From positions 1-36,164 of the forward strand of contig NZ_FYDX01000030.1 of NCBI RefSeq assembly GCF_900187455.1: a stretch of DNA of 36,164 nucleotides. The letters run 5' to 3'. Below, piece after piece: positions 1-8,762 of the stretch. The position numbers and the translations under genes were made by a program. The stretch is from Pseudomonas sp. Irchel 3E13 (GTDB taxonomy: Bacteria > Pseudomonadota > Gammaproteobacteria > Pseudomonadales > Pseudomonadaceae). Every line of letters begins with the position of its first letter. Within the stretch, counting starts at the first letter, position 1. The notes beneath the pieces are model-generated. The model was not told where the DNA came from and did no database searches. It saw only the letters and a list, made by a program, of their open reading frames with translations.

Positions 1-61
1 CTCGGCGGGTTTGCTTGCGCTTGCCGGCGTACTCAAAGTCGGAAAAGCTCATCTGGCTCAT
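1..61 (-). CDS. IS5-family transposase, N-terminal fragment cut by the window edge
   Basis: Only the first 20 codons are present, starting at ATG 61 and reading leftwards: MSQMSFSDFEYAGKRKQTRR. This is the N terminus I recognise from Pseudomonas IS5-group DDE transposases. The DDE catalytic core is outside the window, so activity cannot be judged. The gene points away from tnsA, so it does not obviously provide a promoter for the tns operon through its own coding strand. Confidence 0.75.
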   Translation of the reverse strand, partial: MSQMSFSDFEYAGKRKQTRR

Positions 62-123
62 GGGCGGCTCGGATCAGGTGTTGCGGGGATTCTCGCATAA
101 CTGAAGGCTTGTTCGGAGATTCC
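1..123 (-). mobile_element. IS5-family insertion sequence, end only (runs off the left edge)
   Basis: Read on the - strand this stretch begins GGAATCTCCGAACAAG, which looks like the terminal inverted repeat of Pseudomonas IS5-family elements, followed about 60 bases later by the start of the transposase. The junction with tnsA is at 123/124, and the first host bases are TTAA, compatible with the short YTAR-type target duplication of this family. The other end and the second copy of the duplication lie outside the window, so the boundary is an inference from the loss of TnsA homology. Confidence 0.75.
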
Positions 124-617
124 TTAAGGACCCGAGCGGAAACTTCAAATCGGTAGCTAGGACGGTGAAGTATCGTTCCGATTTAATTGGCAACGGAAGT
201 AAAAGAACGCTTGAAAAACTTGAAATTGAAAAGCGTTTTTGGGAAAGCCAAGGTGTTGATTGGAAAATCGTAACAGACGAGTTTTTTACACGAGATTTGA
301 TTAAAAATCTTGGACTAATCAGGAGGTACTCGAAGCTCTCTCGTGATTTAATGAAAGCGCCGTTGCATTCGAATTTTATCGAGTGCCTTGTAAACAGCCG
401 GGAATATTCGTGGACCTTGGCCACCTGTCTAAGAAAAATAGCATCACTTCTGTCCATTTCCTATATAGACGCTCAAGCAATTTTCTTTCATCTGGTTTGG
501 AACAAGATACTGAAAATCGATTTGGTTAACACTCCTCTCCACCTTACTGGTCTAGTTCCTGGCTTCGAAGTTTCCCCGAGCCCTGTCCAAGTATCGTTGA
601 AGGAGAAAATGTCATGA
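124..617 (+). pseudogene. tnsA: TnsA endonuclease of a Tn7-like transposon, 5' part removed by IS5 insertion
   Basis: TnsA is the restriction-like nuclease that cuts the 5' ends of Tn7-type elements. The reading frame is open from 105, but TnsA-like sequence starts at the IS junction and continues through VKYRSDLIGNGSKRTLEKLE to the stop at 617. The Lys of VKYRSD (codon 168-170) matches the core Lys132 of Tn7 TnsA. Counting back the Tn7 spacing of 18 residues puts the catalytic Asp114 about three codons to the left of the junction, so the IS appears to cut just after it. The Glu63 and Asp114 part is not contiguous and would lie beyond the IS. The GTG at 165 is an internal Val codon, not a credible start. 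The C-terminal TnsC-contacting domain is intact and the stop overlaps tnsB by 4 bases (ATGA). The residue at the Tn7 Gln130 position is Thr here. Confidence 0.8.
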
Positions 618-2782
618 CTGTTCTCGTTAATGACGTTTTCGAGCCTGTAACCGATCTGTCGGTCATCGCTACGATAGCCAGGCTCCTTTACCAGGATGAA
701 ACGCATGACTTAGCAGTTTTGATGGATCTAGCTGACCCACCCCGGCAGCCATACGCTGTTGGACTGGAGGAGCTGCGTCGATCGTTAGCGTCTGGTCACA
801 CCAAATCAGCAGCCATTGCCACGCCCGAGTTCATGCTTGTGCTTGAGGAACAGTTGGATGAGAGAGCCAAGCAAGGCCGGGACGAAAAGTGGGCCGTCAT
901 CGCCCCTCTGCTAGATCCTGAATACCCAGGACAAATATTTGTACGAGGTGAGTTAGGCCGACTTGTTAGCAAACGGGCGTCAGAACTCGGAATTCAGCGG
1001 AAAACGATCTATCGGCTTCTTTACCGCTATTGGTTATATGGTCAAGTTCGCAACTCATTGCTTAACAATTATACGGCAGTAGGTGTTGCCGATAGAAAAT
1101 ATGATCCGAGCAGGCCACCAGGGCGAAAGCCTAAATTTCAAGGCGTTCTTACTTCGCCTTCAAAGATGCTCAGTGCAGTTGATAAACGATGCATCCGTGT
1201 TGGATATGCTCTTTATGTAAGAGATAAGAAATCTTCCATTTCGAGCGCATATGACGAAATGTTGAGACGATTCTACTCTGTTCGAGACATCTCTAAAAAC
1301 AGTGAAGAAGCGCTTCGTTTGTTGCCTGGTTCAGAACTCCCCAGCTTGAGGCAGTTCCAATATTGGGGGCAGATTTTTTTCGACGAGATTGAAACCGAGC
1401 GTGGCCGTAAAGGGTTGAGGAGGTGGTTAAAGGATTGCCGTCCGCTTTCAGGTACCGTTCGAGATTGGCTGCGTGGACCCTGTCATCAGTTCGAAATCGA
1501 CGCAACGATTGCCGATATTTATTTGGTCAACAGCTACTCTAGACGGATGCTCATTGGTCGGCCCGTCGTTTATATCGTAGTGGATAGTTTCTCCGGAATA
1601 ATTGCTGGTCTCTATGTAGGATTGGAGGGCCCTAGTTGGAATGGGGCGAGACAAGCGCTGTTCAACGCGTTTACCTCCAAAGTCGAGTTCTGCGCTCAGA
1701 ACGGCGTTGAAATCAATGCAGATGATTGGAATTGTCACCACCTGCCCCACCAGATTTACGCCGACCGGGGAGAGATGCTGTCACTCGCAGCAGAGGGGTT
1801 ATCCTCAGGATTGGGAATTGAGATGGGCACTGCTCCACCTTATCGGCCTGATTGGAAGCCTATGGTAGAAAGTCGGTTTGGCATTTTGAATGATTTGACG
1901 GGTATCAGATGGCTACCTGGCGGGGTAGCTGCGAGGGACAAAGAGCGCGGCGAGCGAGATTACCGGCTCGATGCCACGCTGAACCTCAAAGAGTTCACCC
2001 AAATCCTCATTAATTGCGTGCTCCACTATAACCGACACCATCGACAGCCTGACCGACTGACTCAAGCGATGATGAATGACGGCGTAGAACCTACCCCCAA
2101 CGGTATATGGAATTGGGCCTGCGACAACGACCTGATCGAATCCAACAAACGTCCCGACGAGCTGGTTTATCTCCACCTTTTACCGCGTGAGCGCGCGACC
2201 GTTCAAAAGGGCGGAGTGATGTTTCGCGGCATGCACTACGTGTGTGATATGGCCATAGCGAAAGATTGGTTTGCTAAGGCTCGCAAAGGGGGCGTTTGGT
2301 CAATAGAGTGTTGGTTCGATCCGAACTCGGCGGCACACATTTGGATTCAAGGAGAGGCCAAGCAGTTTATCCGTTGTGATCTTCGACGATCGGATGCCGG
2401 TTACGCGAATTACCGCTCGGACGAGATTTTTGATCTGCTCGAAGCCTATCGCCAAAAACCGCCTACGCGCCGGCGAGCTGAGCTGGAAAGCCGTGTGCAG
2501 CTTAGCGATCAGGTCCACCAGATCATCAGTCATGCGCTCGCAGAACGAAAACAGGAACCTGCTCCGCCTACCAAGGCAGAGGCCACTGGACACATCCGCG
2601 AGAACCGCGCAGAAGAACGTCTCCGTGAGCGTGAAAATGCGGTTGTTCCTGAAGGCGTGAGGGTGGAGCCAGCTTCACTTCAATCTGAAACGACACCGAA
2701 AGCGCATGATTCATATGCCGGCGAGCGCACCGCGCAGGTTATCGATTTGCTCAAAAGAATTCGGCCAGGACAGGCAAAATGA
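614..2782 (+). CDS. tnsB: TnsB DDE transposase of a Tn7-like element
   Basis: TnsB binds the transposon ends and carries out 3'-end cleavage and strand transfer. The 722-residue length is close to Tn7 TnsB (702). The catalytic triad is readable: Asp296 in FEIDAT, Asp384 in YADRGE and Glu419 in VESRFG; the spacings of 88 and 35 residues equal those I know for Tn7 TnsB (273, 361, 396). Helix-turn-helix type DNA-binding domains precede the core (about residues 100-180), and a beta-barrel and a charged C-terminal tail follow, the tail being the part that contacts TnsC in the family. The start ATG overlaps the tnsA stop, and the stop overlaps the tnsC start, so translation is probably coupled. Nothing suggests a defect. 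Confidence 0.93.
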   Translation: MTVLVNDVFEPVTDLSVIATIARLLYQDETHDLAVLMDLADPPRQPYAVGLEELRRSLASGHTKSAAIATPEFMLVLEEQLDERAKQGRDEKWAVIAPLLDPEYPGQIFVRGELGRLVSKRASELGIQRKTIYRLLYRYWLYGQVRNSLLNNYTAVGVADRKYDPSRPPGRKPKFQGVLTSPSKMLSAVDKRCIRVGYALYVRDKKSSISSAYDEMLRRFYSVRDISKNSEEALRLLPGSELPSLRQFQYWGQIFFDEIETERGRKGLRRWLKDCRPLSGTVRDWLRGPCHQFEIDATIADIYLVNSYSRRMLIGRPVVYIVVDSFSGIIAGLYVGLEGPSWNGARQALFNAFTSKVEFCAQNGVEINADDWNCHHLPHQIYADRGEMLSLAAEGLSSGLGIEMGTAPPYRPDWKPMVESRFGILNDLTGIRWLPGGVAARDKERGERDYRLDATLNLKEFTQILINCVLHYNRHHRQPDRLTQAMMNDGVEPTPNGIWNWACDNDLIESNKRPDELVYLHLLPRERATVQKGGVMFRGMHYVCDMAIAKDWFAKARKGGVWSIECWFDPNSAAHIWIQGEAKQFIRCDLRRSDAGYANYRSDEIFDLLEAYRQKPPTRRRAELESRVQLSDQVHQIISHALAERKQEPAPPTKAEATGHIRENRAEERLRERENAVVPEGVRVEPASLQSETTPKAHDSYAGERTAQVIDLLKRIRPGQAK

Positions 2783-4239
2783 AAGGTGCACAGACGTTTG
2801 CCAATTACGTCAGACAGGACATTAGTGAGTACGCGGGTAACCCGCTGATCGAAGCTTTGCCTCCGATATTGTCGGAGGCGGCGGCTGTTGAACTGATCTC
2901 GAACTTTCCTCAGCCGGTGGATCCGAAAGAGCTGACGCTCGAAGGAGCCACTCGAATTCACTGTATCGACAGGCTGAGAACCGTCGTACAGCCGTTCTTG
3001 CTACATCTGGAACTGGAGGCCCTGTTCTCACTGCTCATCCGTCGAGGGTATGTCGGGCGTAACCCTATGTCGCCCGCTACCGTCCGGCATTTGCATTCTT
3101 TATCGGGAGCTCAGCGTTACCACGATGCGTTCAAGTCCACTGCAGAAACGTTTACCGTCGTCGGCCTGAGCGGCATTGGCAAGTCGACGGCGCTCCACGC
3201 CATCTTGAGCCTTTATCCACAGACAATCCGTCATGAGCGCTATGAGGGAAAGCAGTTTGTTCATACCCAAATCACATGGCTGAAGCTTGACTGCCCTCGG
3301 GATGGATCGCTGGCTGGATTTTGCCAGCAGTTTTTTTATGCGGTTGGTGACGCTCTAGGAGATAAGGACTACCACAAGCGCTACAGGCATCGAAACATCA
3401 ATGATGCGCTGCAACAGATGGAGCAGGTGGCCAGCACGTTTTTCATCGGCGCCTTGTTGATCGACGAGCTGCAAAACCTCCACCTGGCGAAAACCGGTGG
3501 TAAAGAGAGCATGCTGAATTTTTTCCTGCACTTGGTAAACAACATCGGTATCCCGGTGGTTTTCAGTGGCACGAACTCGACAATTAGCCTGTTCTCAGAA
3601 GCCATGCGGACTGCCCGCCGAGTTTGTGGTGCCGGTACGCTCGAATTCAAACGATTCGAAAAGGATGATGAGGAGTGGCGGTTGTTGGTCGAAAATCTCT
3701 GGAGCTATCAGTGGTGCAAGCAGACTGCCGAGCTGACCGACGAGATTTTTGACACGCTGTATGAACACACTCAAGGCGTGACAGATTTCCTGGTCAAGCT
3801 GCTGGTATTGAGTCAGCGTTATGCGGTCCAGAGTGGCTCGGAGTGTTTGACTGCCGAGGTCATGGTGAAGGTAAGCAACTCAAAAATGCAGATTCTAAAG
3901 CCAGCCCTTTCAGCCCTGCGTAGCCGTGATCCGAAGCGGATGCGACAGTTTGACGATTTGCTGCCGATTGAGGATCAACTGAGCGAAATGATGGTCTTCG
4001 ATGGATTGGCACGAGAGGATCGCCTCACCTTGCTTCGAAGCGTTGTATCCCGTGAGAAACCGGCAGACCCATCTCCAACCATTCTTGCGAAAGATCACCC
4101 ATCGCCGATTGCTACTGCTGTGGAAAACTCAGAGGCTAAAGCGCTTAGCGAACATGACGCTCCCCTCGACGCTCTGCGCGCTGCGGGCTGGCTCAACGAG
4201 GACCTGTTTGAGTTCTCACCGATGTATCACAAAGCGTGA
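2779..4239 (+). CDS. tnsC: TnsC AAA+ ATPase regulator of a Tn7-like element
   Basis: TnsC assembles on target DNA marked by a TniQ/TnsD protein and activates TnsA and TnsB. The 486-residue protein has a Walker A motif GLSGIGKST at residues 129-137 and a Walker B motif GALLIDEL at 224-231 (Asp229, Glu230), followed by a sensor-like stretch FSGTNS near residue 265. The N-terminal 110 residues would be the TniQ/TnsD-contacting region and the acidic C-terminal tail the TnsA/TnsB-contacting region; this split is from family knowledge. The length is typical of Tn7 TnsC (about 555) to shorter Tn7-like forms. The start overlaps tnsB by 4 bases, and a strong AGGAGGGGGG ribosome site for the next gene follows the stop by a few bases. 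Confidence 0.92.
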   Translation: MKGAQTFANYVRQDISEYAGNPLIEALPPILSEAAAVELISNFPQPVDPKELTLEGATRIHCIDRLRTVVQPFLLHLELEALFSLLIRRGYVGRNPMSPATVRHLHSLSGAQRYHDAFKSTAETFTVVGLSGIGKSTALHAILSLYPQTIRHERYEGKQFVHTQITWLKLDCPRDGSLAGFCQQFFYAVGDALGDKDYHKRYRHRNINDALQQMEQVASTFFIGALLIDELQNLHLAKTGGKESMLNFFLHLVNNIGIPVVFSGTNSTISLFSEAMRTARRVCGAGTLEFKRFEKDDEEWRLLVENLWSYQWCKQTAELTDEIFDTLYEHTQGVTDFLVKLLVLSQRYAVQSGSECLTAEVMVKVSNSKMQILKPALSALRSRDPKRMRQFDDLLPIEDQLSEMMVFDGLAREDRLTLLRSVVSREKPADPSPTILAKDHPSPIATAVENSEAKALSEHDAPLDALRAAGWLNEDLFEFSPMYHKA

Positions 4240-4255
4240 GTAGGAGGGGGGTGAA

Positions 4256-5923
4256 GTGCAGCTTAAACTCCATTTCTTCCCCGCCGCGTTTCCCGACGAG
4301 ACGCTGCACAGCGTGATTTCTCGTTATGCCCGTCTTTGCGGTGTTCGTAATTGCCAAGCAGCATTTGCCGGACTGAAATCGGCGGCAGCTTTTTCGCAGA
4401 ATGTGGCATTCCCGAGTCACTTAGGGGATTTTGTCGACGCGCTACCCAGCGGTACCGAGCTATCGGTAGCCGCCGTCCTGATGCGCCACACATTACTACC
4501 CTATTACGCGCCGTTTTTGAGGGGGAGCCAGGTTGAACACGCTCGGACGCTGATGACCGCTGGTGGTAAAGGCTTGATGTTAAAGCTGGGCGTCAACGCG
4601 AGCCGTATTGGATTCGCCTCCCGAGTGCGGTTATGTCCAGAATGTATCGCCCAAGATCAGGCTCAACGGGGAGTCGCTTACTGGCACAGGGTCCACATGC
4701 TTCCAGGCGTGCTGGTATGTCCGCATCACGGTACGTCACTCAGGATCCTTGATCCTCGCTGGTCCAGCCGCAGCTCTCGACAACTCAATCTGCCCAGTGA
4801 TGAGAATGTGCAAGCACACACAGTACTTCTCGACACCCCGTTGCGGTGCATGCCACCGCTTCACGAAATCGCGTTGCGCTCACTTCAGGTCCTCGAGTCT
4901 GAAGTCACTGCTTTGTCGGCGGAGGCGGTGCGCTTCACGCTTTTACACAGGGCAACGCAGCTCAACCTTGCTTCTGATAACCATCGCTTGCACCTGCACT
5001 TGCTGGCGCAGCACATGGCCGATTTTTTTGCCGCACTCCCGCGAGAATGGGAATTTTCTATACTCGGAGATGTTCGTGCAGGTACACCCGCCTCATGGGT
5101 CACGAAGCTGCTTCGTACGCCTATAAGCTCTCACCATCCGCTCAAATACATCTTATTGGCCGGTGCTCTGGGCGTTGAAATGGTGAGCTTGCTGCATGGT
5201 CAATGCCCTGTGAAACAGGCGGTGGCATGTGATCCGAAAGCTCACATTCGGCTTCACGCGCGCCTTTCTCCGGTGATGCCTGGTGAAGGCCTGGACTGTT
5301 CGTCAGCCGCTGTGTGGGAACATGCTCTTGAAGGAGCTGATGCCAAAAAGATCGCTGCCGTTCTAGGCGTTTCATCAGCATATGTCTATCGTCACATCCG
5401 AAATGTACCCGGCGGGCAAGATGCTTGGAGGGAGGCGCGATTTCACATTGAGCTATGCGCAAGACGCGCGGCTTTCGAGGCTGATTATCGATTGTACAAA
5501 GCACATGCATGCAGGGGGTATGCGTGGCTGTATCGTCACGACAGACAGTGGCTTTCGGAGTCAACTGCAAACCCAAGCCCCCATCGTACGCCCCGTCTGA
5601 ATAGCGCCGAAATGTTCGCTGCCCTCGATGCGAGACTGTCCGGCGAAGTCCGTCAGTGTGCCGACACGCTTTATGCTCTCGCGGGTAAGCCTGTCCGCAT
5701 TTCGCGTACCAGGATTGGTCGGGAGCTTCATGTTCTTTCTCGCTTCGAAAAGCAGCTCTGCAAGCTTCCTCTCTGTGCAGCAATGCTCGAAAAAGTATGT
5801 GAACCAATCGAAGGCTTTCACGATAGGCGTCTGCAATGTGCTAGACGCCAATTGTTCTCGGAGGGCATGCCTATATCACGTTCTTCGCTCTACAGAGTCG
5901 CGAGCATTCGGCCCCCGCTGTAA
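4256..5923 (+). CDS. tniQ: TniQ/TnsD-family target selector 1
   Basis: TniQ-family proteins bind the target site and recruit TnsC. The N terminus, FFPAAFPDETLHSVISRY, is the family signature, and a zinc-binding set follows: Cys127, Cys130 (CPEC), His147 in WHRVHMLPG, Cys155 and His158 (CPHHG). A predicted helix-turn-helix (about residues 360-395, KIAAVLGVSSAYVYRHI) lies in the C-terminal half and fits a TnsD-like DNA-binding role. Unlike the second TniQ, no second Cys-rich zinc ribbon is seen after residue 160. The start is GTG at 4256 behind AGGAGGGGGGTGA, 16 bases after tnsC, so the gene belongs to the tns operon. Its 555 residues suit a full-length site-specific TnsD rather than the short TniQ of CRISPR-associated transposons. 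The target it recognises is unknown. Confidence 0.88.
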   Translation: MQLKLHFFPAAFPDETLHSVISRYARLCGVRNCQAAFAGLKSAAAFSQNVAFPSHLGDFVDALPSGTELSVAAVLMRHTLLPYYAPFLRGSQVEHARTLMTAGGKGLMLKLGVNASRIGFASRVRLCPECIAQDQAQRGVAYWHRVHMLPGVLVCPHHGTSLRILDPRWSSRSSRQLNLPSDENVQAHTVLLDTPLRCMPPLHEIALRSLQVLESEVTALSAEAVRFTLLHRATQLNLASDNHRLHLHLLAQHMADFFAALPREWEFSILGDVRAGTPASWVTKLLRTPISSHHPLKYILLAGALGVEMVSLLHGQCPVKQAVACDPKAHIRLHARLSPVMPGEGLDCSSAAVWEHALEGADAKKIAAVLGVSSAYVYRHIRNVPGGQDAWREARFHIELCARRAAFEADYRLYKAHACRGYAWLYRHDRQWLSESTANPSPHRTPRLNSAEMFAALDARLSGEVRQCADTLYALAGKPVRISRTRIGRELHVLSRFEKQLCKLPLCAAMLEKVCEPIEGFHDRRLQCARRQLFSEGMPISRSSLYRVASIRPPL

Positions 5924-6302
5924 TCCAGCCGGGCATTCTCTCCATCTAAAAAAAGTTCTAAATCAATTCACCGTGAACACATTGTTTTTCTGTTAATGAA
6001 AATTTGCACCCACGAGAATAGCGTCGGCATACGCTGGATCATCACAATCATCATCTAAAACGTACTAACCCGCGATCACCCGAAATAGTTTTGCAATCGC
6101 CATTGGCTGACCTACACGGGTTATCGATACGTGTTCTGTATTTCAAGGAGTACGGGCGCGGCGGGGTTTAGATGAATTTACTACGATTCAAAATTGAGCG
6201 GCTGTGTCATTTCCAAATCCAGACCGGATACAGAATTTTACGGGTTGCATATATACTGCCCCCGGATGCACGTTCTCTTCGACCCCTACCTTTAATTGGT
6301 AA
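5924..6302 (+). other. Gap between the two tniQ genes; possible promoter for the second
   Basis: No convincing gene is seen in these 379 bases, which are richer in A and T than the neighbours. A possible -10 box TATACT lies at 6252-6257 within GCATATATACT; no good -35 is seen (GATACA at 6227-6232 is a weak candidate at wide spacing). The stretch separates the second tniQ from the tns operon, so that gene probably has its own transcript. I see no CRISPR-like repeats here. Confidence 0.35.
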
Positions 6303-7937
6303 ATGATGTCTGATCTATTATTTTTTCCCGTGTCGATGCCGGATGAAATGCTGCACTCTCGTGTCACCCGCTATCACTATCTGTCAGGCAATAGAACCGC
6401 GACAGAAACCTACCGCGATTTGTTCGCATCGAAACCCTTTTGCATTGGTGGCATCGTACCCAAGCAGATCGAGAGGCTCGCACACAGGCTGCCGGGGCAA
6501 TCGGAGAGCAATCTCGCAGAGCTGATCAGTAGCAATACTACTTTTCCTGCTTACCGGCCGTTTCTTGGGGTTAAGCAGGGGCCGGAGAACAACGAAGGAC
6601 CGCTGGGTTATGACGGGGTGGTACGGGTGCCCCGCAGAGAAGAGTCCACCCATGGCAAGGCTAAGCTTTGTCCTACCTGCGTTCAGGAAGATTTGATTGA
6701 GCGGGGTTCTGCCTACTGGCATCGATCTCACCAGATACCCGGTGTTGCCGTCTGTTGGCGTCATGGCGACGCATTGATCCATGCCTGCCCCGAGTGCTCT
6801 CGCCCGTTCTACCGTAAATTGAAGCTGCTTCCCAATCTGACTGAGCCATGCGCATGCGGCTGGAGCCCGTTAAACAGCGCAGCAATACACAAGGGTTCAA
6901 AGATGGAACAGAAAGTCGCTCTGTTCGCACACGATATCTTGCAACGCAATATTCCTCCGATAGGCAGTACGGTATTGAGTTCGTGCTACGTCCGCCAATG
7001 CAAGAAGCGCGGATTCATTTTCGGAAAAAATGCGGGTATTGCGAAACTATTCGACAGCATCCAAAGCGCTTACGGCGATGAACTTTTGGCGCAGATTGAT
7101 CCAGCCTACAACAACGGAAAGCATGAGCAATGGATCCGGCTCAAATCAGATAAAGGTCAGCTAAATATGCCGCTCGCGCGGCATTTGATCATTGCTCTAC
7201 ATTTGTTTTCCAGTGCAGATGGCTTTGAAGAGGCTCTGAAGAATGAGTCAATCCTGCTGAGTGCCGCTGTTTCTCCGCGAGCGCCCAAAGTCGAAGAATC
7301 GCGTCTTAGCCAAAAAACTAGATATCGCCAAAAAATCGAGTTGCTTTTAGCGCTGCGTACCGATGCCAATATCGAGTACCTCTGGAAGAAGGCGTACAAA
7401 CCTACGCAATGGATTCTAGAAAATGATAACGCATGGTTAATGGCAAAACTCCATGCCCCTAAAAAAGCTACAGTTAAGGTCGAAAAGTCCGTCGATTCAA
7501 GAGACGACGCCTATGCAGCCCTTATCGAAGCGGGCGTAGATGAGCTGTATAAAGTTACGAAAGATCCGAAGAGAGTGAACATTCGGAATTTGCAATCGCT
7601 GCTCCCAGGTTCATTACCTCATGAGCTGTATCTACGCAAGCAGAGGTTCCCTCTTACTTATCAACAGATCAAGATTCATCAGGAGTCAGTATGGCATTTC
7701 CGTCTAAGAACTTTGGTGTGGACTGTCTCTGAACTCATCAGGATGAAGCTCCCCGTGAATTACTCGACGGTAAGATTGACCTCAGCGGTATCAAGCAAGG
7801 TTTTCCTGGTTTTCTCCAGTTTCTTTGAGTGGGATCTGGAAAGCCTGGCAAGAACCGGGGTCGACGCGGAGGCCCTGCTCAGGTCTACCGGCGTATCGAG
7901 GAATTGGGAGGGACCACCGGTTCAAATAAGCTTTTGA
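6303..7937 (+). CDS. tniQ: TniQ/TnsD-family target selector 2
   Basis: A second, diverged TniQ protein of 544 residues. It starts with LLFFPVSMPDEMLHSRVTRY, the same family opening as selector 1. It has both zinc sites: Cys123/Cys126 (CPTC), His143, Cys151 and His154 (CWRHG), then a second set Cys162/Cys165 (CPEC) and Cys183/Cys185 (CACG). The C-terminal half is rich in basic residues and carries no recognised nuclease or integrase motif. The ATG at 6303 has no strong ribosome site, and an alternative ATG follows directly at 6306. Two TniQ proteins with one tnsABC set usually means two target choices, or a pair acting together at one site; the sequence does not say which. There is no tnsE. 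Confidence 0.87.
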   Translation: MMSDLLFFPVSMPDEMLHSRVTRYHYLSGNRTATETYRDLFASKPFCIGGIVPKQIERLAHRLPGQSESNLAELISSNTTFPAYRPFLGVKQGPENNEGPLGYDGVVRVPRREESTHGKAKLCPTCVQEDLIERGSAYWHRSHQIPGVAVCWRHGDALIHACPECSRPFYRKLKLLPNLTEPCACGWSPLNSAAIHKGSKMEQKVALFAHDILQRNIPPIGSTVLSSCYVRQCKKRGFIFGKNAGIAKLFDSIQSAYGDELLAQIDPAYNNGKHEQWIRLKSDKGQLNMPLARHLIIALHLFSSADGFEEALKNESILLSAAVSPRAPKVEESRLSQKTRYRQKIELLLALRTDANIEYLWKKAYKPTQWILENDNAWLMAKLHAPKKATVKVEKSVDSRDDAYAALIEAGVDELYKVTKDPKRVNIRNLQSLLPGSLPHELYLRKQRFPLTYQQIKIHQESVWHFRLRTLVWTVSELIRMKLPVNYSTVRLTSAVSSKVFLVFSSFFEWDLESLARTGVDAEALLRSTGVSRNWEGPPVQISF

Positions 7938-8115
7938 GGGCATCTTTGTTCCGTCAGCGTCTGCCAACCTTTGGTGTTAACAAAAATCCCATCTGGCTTG
8001 AAAGCGTAAATGCGGGGTAGCGTCCACCTTTCACATTAGTAACCTTCGCGGCAGCTTTCTGAAAGCTTTCACTTGTTACTCTTTAACTCAGTAAATTGAG
8101 CTTTAGGAGAAAATC

Positions 8116-8457
8116 ATGACAGCAATGACAGCAGTGAAAGCGTTTTGCGCCGCTTCGATTTTGACCTTATCTTCATTAGCCATGGCGGAAGGAGGCGGTG
8201 ACCGCGTGTATGGTCGAATGATGCAAGAGAACCAACAAGCAATGGAACAATATGCCTCAAGGAACGGCAAGACTCCTCCTGAAGTTGTTCATTATGAATA
8301 TGGTATGAACCTCGATATCCAGAAGGTCGTCAGTGTCACGCAAGCCAATAAAACCTGTGGGGTTGCTCCTTCGCGCATGACCTATGAAGACTCTACGGGC
8401 AAGCTTAACACCGTGGAATATAAGGTCATGGCCGACAACTGCCCCCATGGAAGCTAG
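8116..8457 (+). CDS. Exported DUF2790 family protein
   Basis: A 113-residue exported protein of a family common in Pseudomonas, function unknown. A signal peptide (about residues 1-25) ends at AMA, and the mature N terminus is EGGGDRVYGRMM, the motif shared with two other exported proteins in this window. The C-terminal half (YGMNLDIQKVVSV, CGVAPSRMTYEDS, EYKVMADNC) is the DUF2790 domain, with two Cys that could pair. The ribosome site TTTAGGAGAAAATC supports the start at 8116. The gene stands alone at the border of the transposition and copper blocks. A 12-base palindrome TGAAAGCTTTCA at 8060-8071 lies upstream and could be an operator; no CopR-like box is seen. Role in metal stress is inferred from context only. 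Confidence 0.85.
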   Translation: MTAMTAVKAFCAASILTLSSLAMAEGGGDRVYGRMMQENQQAMEQYASRNGKTPPEVVHYEYGMNLDIQKVVSVTQANKTCGVAPSRMTYEDSTGKLNTVEYKVMADNCPHGS

Positions 8458-8762
8458 ACAATGAAAATTATTTAAGAACTGCATAATTCTCCTTTGTCCG
8501 AAACTAGCTTACTGCTCGCTGACGTAGAAGTAATTTTCAGGAAAGGCTGAAGTTATCCATTTTATGAAATCATGTCCGTCAGTTGAAGTGTTTCTAACGT
8601 ACAGTAAACAATTGCTCGACCACCTGATACATCCCGCCTCCTTGTTTTTCCTTTGGTTTGGGAGGTGGTTTAGGCGCCCTAGTGGCGCCTTTTTTACGTT
8701 CGAAATGAGCTATTTCCTCTGCACGGCCATGACCCTCACCATGCAGGAGCAAGATTAGAAGA
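8458..8762. other. Intergenic stretch between convergent genes
   Basis: These 305 bases lie between the DUF2790 gene and the stop of the DUF411 gene. They contain a clear rho-independent terminator and a looser GC-rich inverted repeat just before it (CCTCC near 8638 with GGAGG near 8661). A 64-codon frame on the + strand (8564-8758) runs through the terminator and has no ribosome site, so it is not taken as a gene. Confidence 0.5.
8672..8695 (+). terminator. Rho-independent terminator
   Basis: The arms AGGCGCC (8672-8678) and GGCGCCT (8684-8690) form a perfect 7-base stem with a 5-base loop, followed by a run of T to 8695. It reads as a terminator on the + strand, ending transcripts from the DUF2790 gene. 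On the - strand the stem is preceded by A and has no T run after it. Confidence 0.75.

Noticed and set aside
165..617. tnsA as a short complete gene starting at GTG 165
   Set aside because: GTG 165 is an internal Val codon within TnsA homology that continues upstream to the IS junction, and it has no ribosome site.
5142..5807. 221-codon frame on the - strand
   Set aside because: It lies wholly inside tniQ 1 on the opposite strand, a shadow of the real gene.
5924..6302. CRISPR-like array or guide RNA for a CRISPR-associated transposon
   Set aside because: No regular repeats are seen, no cas gene is present, and both TniQ proteins are long TnsD-like forms.
8564..8758. 64-codon frame on the + strand
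   Set aside because: It runs through a clear terminator, has no ribosome site and no family likeness.
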